Shown here piece by piece: positions 1 through 7,177 of a DNA stretch of 64,000 nt (position 1 is its first letter; each line of letters opens with the position of its first letter). The notes beneath the pieces are model-generated. The model was not told where the DNA came from. It worked only from the letters and a program-made list of their open reading frames with translations, and did not search any database. The stretch comes from Prevotella jejuni (lineage in GTDB: Bacteria; Bacteroidota; Bacteroidia; Bacteroidales; Bacteroidaceae), in the NCBI RefSeq assembly GCF_900187995.1, contig NZ_FZNZ01000011.1, positions 47,596 to 111,595 of the forward strand, read 5' to 3'. Both the position numbers and the translations under genes were made by a program.

Positions 1-223
1 TCCTACTTACAGTGACAGTATATTCCTTACCCATATAACGTACAATGATATAGGAAGTTATATTTATAGCACCACTATGTTCTGACACTATTTTATATGA
101 CTTAATTGGACCCGATTTTATTGCTTGAGTATCGTAATAAACAACTATAATACTGTAGAATAAATATATAATACAGCCAGAGATCATCAATAGAAGATAT
201 CTACAAACTTGTTTGTATTCCAT
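1..223 (-). CDS. N-terminal part of a small membrane-anchored protein, runs off the left edge
   Basis: The frame is open from the ATG at 223 to the window edge (about 74 codons). Residues 9-28 form one strongly hydrophobic segment, read as a signal anchor or transmembrane helix; the rest is polar. The ATG lies one base after the TAA of the gene at 225-572 (TAA-A-ATG), so the two are very likely translationally coupled. In a polymorphic-toxin array this position is where an immunity gene would sit, but that role is inferred from location only. I do not recognise the family. Confidence 0.6.
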   Translation of the reverse strand, partial: MEYKQVCRYLLLMISGCIIYLFYSIIVVYYDTQAIKSGPIKSYKIVSEHSGAINITSYIIVRYMGKEYTVTVSR

Positions 224-224
224 T

Positions 225-572
225 TTATTGACCACCATAATCTTTAGGTAATTGTGATTGTACTTTCTTTCCAACTTCTTTTTTTACCGTCTCTACCCCT
301 GTTGTAAATGAGACCAAAGTCCCATATAATGCTCTCGCTTCTCTCATTGCTGATTTAGCATTTCTAATTAATTTCATGTTAGGAGTTCTACGTGACTGTA
401 ATTTTTCTAATTTATGTAAAGCAACACTATAGTTATGCCTAGCCTCTGTTGTTGCCTTTTTTAGATAGCTTGACGGGAGGATATGTCCAACACCTTTGCT
501 TATAAGAGTTTCTGCTATGATAGACTTCACAGACATTTCTTCTTTATTTATAACTCTCCCTGTCTTTATCAT
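225..572 (-). CDS. Small basic helical protein, possible orphan toxin C-terminal module
   Basis: This 115-residue protein is rich in Lys, Arg and Ala, predicted largely helical, and has no signal peptide or membrane segment. It ends in the polar stretch QSQLPKDYGGQ. An in-frame TAG lies directly upstream of the ATG, so it is not fused to an Rhs core here. It is followed one base later by the membrane-protein gene at 1-223, a toxin-then-partner arrangement like the complete cassettes to the right. It may be a displaced toxin domain that lost its carrier, or an unrelated small gene. No family is recognised. Confidence 0.5.
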   Translation of the reverse strand: MIKTGRVINKEEMSVKSIIAETLISKGVGHILPSSYLKKATTEARHNYSVALHKLEKLQSRRTPNMKLIRNAKSAMREARALYGTLVSFTTGVETVKKEVGKKVQSQLPKDYGGQ

Positions 573-597
573 CTAATAGAGGAAATCAAAACTTTAA

Positions 598-637
598 CTT
601 ATCAATGGAGCAATATATGCCATACTCCATTGATAAG
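598..637. repeat. Perfect 13-bp inverted repeat, probable terminator
   Basis: The arm CTTATCAATGGAG at 598-610 is exactly complementary to CTCCATTGATAAG at 625-637, with a 14-nt loop. On the plus strand it is followed by TATTTTTTATT, which looks like an intrinsic terminator. On the minus strand the tail is only weakly T-rich. It sits just downstream of the minus-strand genes ending at 652, so it may end that transcript or act in both directions. Confidence 0.6.
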
Positions 638-651
638 TATTTTTTATTAAT

Positions 652-783
652 TCACTTTCTTTGTCCAAAGCCTACCATTGCTCGTATCTGCTTTAGGAGT
701 GTCCCGCCCTTATGAGAAGCATCGATAAAATGAATATAATATTCCTCATAACGCTTTATATTTGATGACCAATACGAATTCAT
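652..783 (-). CDS. 43-residue protein overlapping the upstream gene (ATGA)
   Basis: Reading the minus strand gives an ATG at 783 that overlaps the TGA of the gene at 780-1196 in the classic ATGA arrangement. The frame then runs 43 codons to a TGA at 652, starting MNSYWSSNIKRYEEYY and ending AMVGFGQRK. The overlap argues for coupled translation and against chance. It could be a second small immunity-type gene. It could also be the C-terminal part of the upstream protein split off by a frameshift. No family is recognised. Confidence 0.5.
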   Translation of the reverse strand: MNSYWSSNIKRYEEYYIHFIDASHKGGTLLKQIRAMVGFGQRK

Positions 784-1196
784 TTTAATTTCTTCAACCA
801 AAACAATGTATCATCCCGTTTTAGATTTTTCCTCCAATCTCTTATATTGTTGCCTAATCCAAAGAGTAGAATAGCATCTTTATCATAAATATCATAGAGG
901 ATCAGATTTGCTGCAAAATCGGTCTTCTTATCAGATAATAAGTGCCTCCACATTTCCTTTTTTATTTTCTTAACGATACTTTTCTGTTTATCTGTCAGCT
1001 TAACACGCACTCTATAGCCCTTATTTATAATAGGAACACAGGTGTCACATGCGACTAAGAGGATATTATAATGAAGTTTATCATTCTTTATAAATGATAA
1101 GTTATTCGATGAATATCTGTTATTTAACTGCTGATTATTACAGTTAGTTGTAATAACAAGCATTACGCCAATCAATAGTAAGCCAAATCTTTTCAT
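780..1196 (-). CDS. Candidate immunity protein of the first Rhs cassette, exported
   Basis: This 138-residue protein begins with a basic N-terminus and a hydrophobic segment ending VITTNC, so it is probably a signal peptide with a weak lipobox around Cys19. The remainder is Lys-rich and mixed. It starts 9 bp after the end of the Rhs gene at 1206-3500, the expected place for the cognate immunity gene. If the signal is real, protection would be in the periplasm or at the membrane. The immunity role is inferred from position, not from a recognised fold. Confidence 0.6.
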   Translation of the reverse strand: MKRFGLLLIGVMLVITTNCNNQQLNNRYSSNNLSFIKNDKLHYNILLVACDTCVPIINKGYRVRVKLTDKQKSIVKKIKKEMWRHLLSDKKTDFAANLILYDIYDKDAILLFGLGNNIRDWRKNLKRDDTLFWLKKLK

Positions 1197-1205
1197 ATCT
1201 ATTTT

Positions 1206-3500
1206 TTATCGTTTTCGTACTGCTTTACCTTGTTTGATATAATCTTTTCTGAGTGAGGTGTTGGGAGATAATATCTTCCGTAAGTTTATATTTTTATTTT
1301 TAGAATAATTTTGAATTAAGGAATTAATTCTTTTATTTTCTTCTCCTGGATATTGAAACCCAATATCAGCCGCAACCTTTATTTGGTTTATCTGACCATC
1401 AAGTTCTATCTCCATTATCTTCTTAGCATAAACTTCTGGAGATATTTTCTTATTTGCAACATCATTTGTAGCTTTTGCAAGCTTAGCTTTATTTGCCCTA
1501 TTAGTTAATTCGTGTGTTAATTTTATAACTTGGAATTTTACTCTTTTATCCTTCGTTATTTGGATATGCCCCGTAATAGGATCCGTACTAGTCTCATTTC
1601 CAAAGCGAATAACACTATTAATATTTGCTTTATTTACATTTGCAGCTTTCATTAAAGATGAGAATTTTTTACTATTTTTTGTACCATAATCTATTATTTG
1701 AATAATTGTCGGTGGTACTTTGGATTGTCTCCCATCTGGGTCAATTAGGACAATAGGATTATTATGACAATAAATGTATGGACTGATTTCTGGATATTTC
1801 TCTATCATAGGATCTACCCCCAACCACATGGAGATTTTTGGGTCCATATATCTGGCACCATAGTAATACAGTCCAGTTTCTTCATCCATCTCCTTACCAT
1901 TGAACTTATACGGTAGTTCTTCACTCGATGAGTGCTCGTCTACAAGGAGTTCGCCGTACGGCAGGTAGGCATCATACTGTGTGATGTTGGCTTTATCATC
2001 TGTGATGTAAGACGTTGAACCGAGGTGGTCACTATGATAGAAGAAGGTCTCTTCCTTTGTGGTGTCGTTTGGAATATATCCATAACCTGCCTGTGGATCA
2101 TCAGGGTTACTCGGGTCATTCCAGCTTACAGGTGGACCGGGGTTAGTATTCGGTGTGGTGTTGGGGCGTGGAGTCTGAATCCAACCCTGTGGCACATCGT
2201 GGTTGCCGAGTTCGGTGAGGACGGCATTATACCCTACACCCGTGTTCTCCGGATCACCATACGCACCCTTCTCTGTCGGTACACCAGGGGCTACACCCAC
2301 CTTCTTATAATATGCTTCCTTCTGTGTCTGAATCTGATTCATACGTTCTGCATAGTCCTGCTGACCAGCCGTTACGTATGAACCGTTACGCCCATAGACG
2401 TTGTTAAACAGACCTGTTCCTATCCTTGAAGCAACTCGTTTGTCACCAAGGAAGTAATGCTTTGTGAAGCGATTCTTGTTGATGCTGATTATCGAAGCAG
2501 GGTAGAGCGTGAAGTTATCCGTCTCGTGGAAGGTAATACCCTGTGGCGCACCATTGATATACACACCTTCCATCGTACCGTAACTCTTCATGATACGCTC
2601 ACCAGCAGCATTGTAAGTATAACGACTTGTCTTACCGTTGTCAGAGAGAACCATCAGACGGTTGTCTTCATCCCAGTACATCTCGCGGGTAGTGTTCGTT
2701 GAGTCGTTCGTTACCAGTGTTGGATTACCGTTGGCATCGTATGTGTAATGGTCGTGACCAATCTGCGTTGGAGCCGTCGGATGGTTACTGTCCTCATACT
2801 TATAAGCAAAGTTATAAGACTTCGCAGTTGTCGTTGAGTCCACTTTCTGAACCTTTGTCAGTGGTTCACTCATCCGTCCGAACGACATCACCATATCATA
2901 CGATGCACGCTTAGCCTTACCGCTGGCATGAATAAGGCGGTTCAGCTCGTCATACTCATACGTATGCGAACTCCTTCCTCCCAGCTTCGCCTTGTTGAGT
3001 TTCGTCAGCGACGTTGGGTTGGCAGCATTCGTAATACCGAGGATATTATCCACAGCATCATAGCGATACTTGTTTTCCATCACAGTCTGACCATCCGCTG
3101 TAAGGTTCATCACCTGCAGACGTTCACGCTGCTTGTCATATGTATAGGTAGTCTCCGTGCCATTACCGAGCTTCGTATAGACCGTATGACCCTCCTTATC
3201 GTAACCTATCCTGTCAACAATAACGCTCTGACGTCCCTGTTTATTGCTCGTCAGGCTCTCCACCTGTCCTGCCGCATTGTAGTGATAAGTCACCACTTCA
3301 CCATCAGGATAAGTCATCGTCTGCACCCGGTTCCAACTGTCATAGGTGGCACCATAGACATAAGTCCTGATATCCGCCACACTCGCCATGACTGTACGGA
3401 CGGTCTTCGTCACCTCACCCTGACGACCATAGTAATAGGCTTCACCGCCCGAAGCATCCTCCACGAGGGCAAGACGACCAGCACGATTATACTTAGTCAA
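1206..3500 (-). CDS. Rhs core with variable C-terminal toxin domain, cassette 1, N-terminus missing
   Basis: The protein has about 530 residues of YD/RHS repeats and the conserved core motif (YHSDHLGSTSYITDD, then GLYYYGARYMDP). The cassette-specific domain begins after LIDPDGRQ. The C-terminal domain of about 170 residues contains HELTN (about residues 663-667) followed by a conserved-looking acidic helix, EIELDGQ. This resembles a zincin motif in which the second His is replaced by Asn. The open frame begins only at a TTG (3498-3500) after an in-frame TAA, exactly where the core homology breaks off. There is no signal peptide, N-terminal trafficking domain or obvious ribosome binding site, so this is a truncated module. 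Its tail before the DPDG junction (KEMDEETG, ISMWLGVDPM) differs from cassettes 2 and 3. Confidence 0.85.
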   Translation of the reverse strand: MTKYNRAGRLALVEDASGGEAYYYGRQGEVTKTVRTVMASVADIRTYVYGATYDSWNRVQTMTYPDGEVVTYHYNAAGQVESLTSNKQGRQSVIVDRIGYDKEGHTVYTKLGNGTETTYTYDKQRERLQVMNLTADGQTVMENKYRYDAVDNILGITNAANPTSLTKLNKAKLGGRSSHTYEYDELNRLIHASGKAKRASYDMVMSFGRMSEPLTKVQKVDSTTTAKSYNFAYKYEDSNHPTAPTQIGHDHYTYDANGNPTLVTNDSTNTTREMYWDEDNRLMVLSDNGKTSRYTYNAAGERIMKSYGTMEGVYINGAPQGITFHETDNFTLYPASIISINKNRFTKHYFLGDKRVASRIGTGLFNNVYGRNGSYVTAGQQDYAERMNQIQTQKEAYYKKVGVAPGVPTEKGAYGDPENTGVGYNAVLTELGNHDVPQGWIQTPRPNTTPNTNPGPPVSWNDPSNPDDPQAGYGYIPNDTTKEETFFYHSDHLGSTSYITDDKANITQYDAYLPYGELLVDEHSSSEELPYKFNGKEMDEETGLYYYGARYMDPKISMWLGVDPMIEKYPEISPYIYCHNNPIVLIDPDGRQSKVPPTIIQIIDYGTKNSKKFSSLMKAANVNKANINSVIRFGNETSTDPITGHIQITKDKRVKFQVIKLTHELTNRANKAKLAKATNDVANKKISPEVYAKKIMEIELDGQINQIKVAADIGFQYPGEENKRINSLIQNYSKNKNINLRKILSPNTSLRKDYIKQGKAVRKR

Positions 3501-3557
3501 CCCTTAAAAACCTTATATATTTCTGATTTACAGTAAATTATATTTCAAATTATTTGT

Positions 3558-4121
3558 TTATATATTATATGTTAAGGTGGCTGTCTGGATTTTTCCCATT
3601 TTTTCGAATGTAAGCAAATAAATTCTCATATAAGGAAAGTCTTCAACATACCATGATTCAGAGTAGCTCATTCTTGTACTATCTGAATCAATATACGAAA
3701 AACCTATTTTAGCTGCTTTTTGTTTCAATTCTTCTATATAAGTCTGATTGCCGATGAACACTATAGAGTCCATTAAACGTCCGAGTGATGGATCATCCAA
3801 AGTCTCTTTGAATATTATGCCAGTGGCATTCTCATTATCTATTTCGATGTGCCTTTCACCCTTATAAGTTAAGTCGTTGGAACCTATAAAATATCTATAA
3901 TGGATGTTCCCATATCTCAACATTAATTTGCAAGTGTCATTATAGCAAACCAAGAAGTTGGAGATGCTGTCTTCTACGTCTTTAGTAACGTTAAAGGCTT
4001 TTCTATGGATATTTTGATAATATCCGAAAACTCGTAAGAAGTCAGCATGATGGTTTTCTTGGTTGCAACCAGTGAGATATACAACAAAAACTATAAAGAA
4101 GAATAACTGTATTTTTCTCAT
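3558..4121 (-). CDS. Candidate lipoprotein immunity protein of Rhs cassette 2
   Basis: This 187-residue protein has a clear lipoprotein signal: MRKIQ, a hydrophobic core, then LTGC with the lipidated Cys at residue 19. The mature part is polar and of mixed secondary structure, with no recognised domain. Its ATG overlaps the TGA of the Rhs-metallopeptidase gene (ATGA, 4118-4121), giving strict translational coupling of toxin and partner. The inferred role is to neutralise that metallopeptidase domain at the periplasmic face of a membrane. An alternative is an ordinary lipoprotein captured in the array. Confidence 0.65.
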   Translation of the reverse strand: MRKIQLFFFIVFVVYLTGCNQENHHADFLRVFGYYQNIHRKAFNVTKDVEDSISNFLVCYNDTCKLMLRYGNIHYRYFIGSNDLTYKGERHIEIDNENATGIIFKETLDDPSLGRLMDSIVFIGNQTYIEELKQKAAKIGFSYIDSDSTRMSYSESWYVEDFPYMRIYLLTFEKMGKIQTATLTYNI

Positions 4122-6700
4122 CTTATATTTCTTTTTCGACTTGATTTATTTGCTAAAATAACTCGATTATAGGCATCGGGGATTGGGAGTCCAGCGTAGG
4201 TAGTGCGTCTGTATCTATTCCCTTCAGAACTTTTGATATGATTCTCAAATGCGACGGTGTTAAATTCGTCATATGTAAAAGAGTGGCCTGGAACTTTATT
4301 GTTATTAGCAATGTAGTTCATTTTGTCATATGCATGCTTTAGCTCGTGACCTATTATGTCTGTATATGATGTATTAAACTTACGTAGTTCGGAGCCCTTT
4401 CTTAAATCATAAGCGAAGTCTAAGTAAATGTCAAATTCTCTCGAATTGATTGCATGAGTAAAGCTTCCTCTGTGCTGTTCAAAATTGTTGATAGTGACCG
4501 ACGAACTTCTGTTAAAAGTAACCTCTTTCTTTGAATTAACTATGTCATTGAAAACTGTTTCTATAACGGGATCTTTGAAAGAGTCAAGTTGTTTTAGGGA
4601 CTTAAGAGTAATAGTCATAATATCATTTGACTTTCCGCTAACAGTTATTGGTTTTCCAATTGCAACAAATTTATTCTTACCTTCATTGAAGACTACATCT
4701 TCGTAGTTATAGAATCTTCCATTTAGATAAGTATAAAACTTCTTTGAGATTGTATTATAATAATTTATTCGATTACCGTCAGGGTCAATAAGTTTTACTG
4801 GGTTACCAGCGCAATAGATGGACGAGCCGATGTTCTGATACTTCTCCGCTAATGGATCCACCCCATACCACAGACTTGTAACAGGATTCATATACCTTGC
4901 ACCATAATAGTACAAGCCTGTTTCATCATCAAACTGTTTGCCGTTGAACTTATATGGCAGTTCTTCACTGCTACTGTGCTCATCAACTAATAGTTCACCG
5001 TATGGAAGATATGCATCATATTGAGTGATGTTGGCTTTATCGTCTGTAATGTAAGACGTGCTGCCGAGGTGATCACTGTGATAGAAGAAGGTTTCTTCTT
5101 TCGTAGTGTCATTAGGGATGTAGCCATAACCAGCCTGTGGATCATCAGGACTACTTGGGTCATTCCAGCTTACAGGAGCACCGGGGTTGGTGCCTGGTGT
5201 GGTGTTAGGGCGTGGAGTCTGAATCCAACCCTGTGGCACATCATGGTTGCCGAGTTCGGTGAGGACGGCATTATAACCTACACCCGTGTTCTCTGGATCA
5301 CCATACGCACCCTTCTCTGTCGGTACACCAGGGGCTACACCCACCTTCTTATAATACGCCTCTTTCTGTGTCTGAATCTGATTCATACGCTCAGCATAGT
5401 CCTGCTGACCAGCCGTTACGTATGAACCGTTGCGTCCATAGACGTTATTGAACAATCCTGTACCGATACGGCTGGCGATTCGTTTGTCACCAATGAAGTA
5501 ATGCTTCGTGAATCTATTCTTGTTAACAGAGAGGATACTTGCAGGATAAAGCGTGAAGTTATCCGTCTCGTGGAATGTGATACCCTGTGGCGCACCATTG
5601 ATATACACACCTTCCATTGTTCCATAGCTCTTCATAATACGTTCACCAGTAGCGTTGTAAGTATAACGACTCGTCTTGCCGTTATCGCTTAAGACCATCA
5701 GGCGGTTATCCTCATCCCAATACATCTCACGGGTAGTATTCGCCGAATCGTTCGTTACTAATGTTGGGTTACCATTAGCATCGTAGGTATAATGGTCGTG
5801 ACCAATCTGCGTTGGAGCTGTCGGATGGTTACTGTCCTCATACTTATAAGCAAAGTTATAAGACTTAGCAGTTGTCGTTGAGTCCATTTTCTGTACCTTA
5901 GTGAGCGGTTCACTCATCCGTCCGAACGACATCACCATATCATACGATGCACGCTTAGCCTTACCGCTGGCATGAACAAGGCGATTCAGTTCGTCATATT
6001 CATACGTATGCGAACTCTTTCCTCCCAGCTTCGCCTTGTTGAGTTTCGTCAGCGACGTTGGGTTGGCAGCATTTGTGATACCGAGGATATTATCCACAGC
6101 ATCATAGCGGTACCTGTTCTCCATCACAGTCTGACCATCCGCTGTAAGGTTCATCACCTGCAGACGTTCACGCTGCTTGTCGTAGGAGTAGGTGGTCTCC
6201 GTGCCGTTACCAAGCTTCGTATAGACCGTATGACCCTCCTTATCGTAACCTATCCTGTCAACAATAACGCTCTGACGTCCCTGTTTATTGCTCGTCATGC
6301 TCTCCACCTGTCCGGCAGCATTGTAGTGATAGGTTACCACTTCACCGTCAGGATAAGTCATTGTCTGCACACGGTTCCAGCTGTCATACGTAGCACCATA
6401 GACATAAGTCCTGATATCCGCCACACTCGCCATCACCGTACGGACGGTCTTTGTCACCTCACCCTGTCTGCCGTAGTAATACGCTTCACCACCCGAAGCA
6501 TCCTCAACGAGGGCAAGACGACCGGCACGGTTATACTTATCGCCAGCCTTACCATAGGTATAAGTAACACGGTTGAAGAGATTTTCTGGATAAAGCACCT
6601 CATGCAGCCGCTCGAAGTCGTAGGTGTAAGAGATATAACCCTTGTCAGATATCGACTTCCTAAGCTCTGCCGTGAGCTTCGTCAGGAGGTTACATACATT
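4118..6700 (-). CDS. Rhs core with zinc-metallopeptidase-like toxin domain, cassette 2, N-terminus missing
   Basis: The core is nearly identical to cassette 1 and contains the GLYYYGARYMNP and LIDPDG junction motifs. The C-terminal domain of about 210 residues carries HELKH (about residues 751-755 counted from the GTG at 6598), then YDEFNTVAFENHIKSSEGN and RRTTY. This combination recalls the M91/NleD-type effector metallopeptidases found at the ends of Rhs proteins: HExxH, a later Glu, then the ENxxR-like region. The frame stays open upstream of the first possible start (GTG 6598) to 6700 and still encodes Rhs-like sequence (SISDKGYISYTYDFERLHEV). It then hits a TAA at 6701-6703, so the N-terminus is truncated and the true start is uncertain. 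The candidate immunity gene overlaps its stop codon. Confidence 0.85.
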   Translation of the reverse strand, partial: NVCNLLTKLTAELRKSISDKGYISYTYDFERLHEVLYPENLFNRVTYTYGKAGDKYNRAGRLALVEDASGGEAYYYGRQGEVTKTVRTVMASVADIRTYVYGATYDSWNRVQTMTYPDGEVVTYHYNAAGQVESMTSNKQGRQSVIVDRIGYDKEGHTVYTKLGNGTETTYSYDKQRERLQVMNLTADGQTVMENRYRYDAVDNILGITNAANPTSLTKLNKAKLGGKSSHTYEYDELNRLVHASGKAKRASYDMVMSFGRMSEPLTKVQKMDSTTTAKSYNFAYKYEDSNHPTAPTQIGHDHYTYDANGNPTLVTNDSANTTREMYWDEDNRLMVLSDNGKTSRYTYNATGERIMKSYGTMEGVYINGAPQGITFHETDNFTLYPASILSVNKNRFTKHYFIGDKRIASRIGTGLFNNVYGRNGSYVTAGQQDYAERMNQIQTQKEAYYKKVGVAPGVPTEKGAYGDPENTGVGYNAVLTELGNHDVPQGWIQTPRPNTTPGTNPGAPVSWNDPSSPDDPQAGYGYIPNDTTKEETFFYHSDHLGSTSYITDDKANITQYDAYLPYGELLVDEHSSSEELPYKFNGKQFDDETGLYYYGARYMNPVTSLWYGVDPLAEKYQNIGSSIYCAGNPVKLIDPDGNRINYYNTISKKFYTYLNGRFYNYEDVVFNEGKNKFVAIGKPITVSGKSNDIMTITLKSLKQLDSFKDPVIETVFNDIVNSKKEVTFNRSSSVTINNFEQHRGSFTHAINSREFDIYLDFAYDLRKGSELRKFNTSYTDIIGHELKHAYDKMNYIANNNKVPGHSFTYDEFNTVAFENHIKSSEGNRYRRTTYAGLPIPDAYNRVILANKSSRKRNIR

Positions 6701-6709
6701 TTATATTTT

Positions 6710-7177
6710 TTAATTATTACTAATTTGATATTTTATTAAAGTATTATCCATACAATGAATTTCAATTTTACCACAATTATTTTCAATTTTATTGTATGTG
6801 TCAGGTAATGATATTGTTTTTATGACTTCATATTGCTTTATATCTATAACAAAAACTTCTAATTCAGTAGCTACAAATATCTTTTTGTCATACATAACCA
6901 TTTCGCAAAAAAGATACATTAAATCCAAACACATAATCCTATGTTTTTTTCTAAAATCATAAATAGCAAAATTTTGGTCAATTCCTATAGCATATACTTT
7001 AGGATATATTTTTAGGAAGTCAGGTTGTAATAAGTCGCTTGACCAAGCTATTTTTGCATAAAAATTGCCTTCCACTAATTTCCCATATATTCGATAAGAA
7101 TCATTATGGGAATCATCAAAAACTGAATCATAATTTAATTTTTTATATGTAAAATAGTTTATAATCTTAAGTTTCAT
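6710..7177 (-). CDS. Candidate cytoplasmic immunity protein of Rhs cassette 3
   Basis: This 155-residue protein has no signal peptide and alternating hydrophobic strands (IYGKLVEGNFYAKIAW, KIFVATELEVFVIDI), so it is probably beta-rich. Its ATG overlaps the TGA of the Rhs gene at 7174 (ATGA). Unlike the partners of cassettes 1 and 2 it appears cytoplasmic, which fits an intracellular (for example nuclease) target for the cassette 3 toxin. Its stop lies only about 10 bp from the point where the open frame of the cassette 2 Rhs begins, so cassettes are joined directly behind immunity genes. Confidence 0.6.
   Translation of the reverse strand: MKLKIINYFTYKKLNYDSVFDDSHNDSYRIYGKLVEGNFYAKIAWSSDLLQPDFLKIYPKVYAIGIDQNFAIYDFRKKHRIMCLDLMYLFCEMVMYDKKIFVATELEVFVIDIKQYEVIKTISLPDTYNKIENNCGKIEIHCMDNTLIKYQISNN

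Noticed and set aside
2025..3536. Several long plus-strand open frames across the Rhs cores (also at 5021-6739 and 8155-8778)
   Set aside because: They are antisense shadows of the three Rhs genes, repeat in each copy at the same relative place, and have no promoter or protein-like domains.
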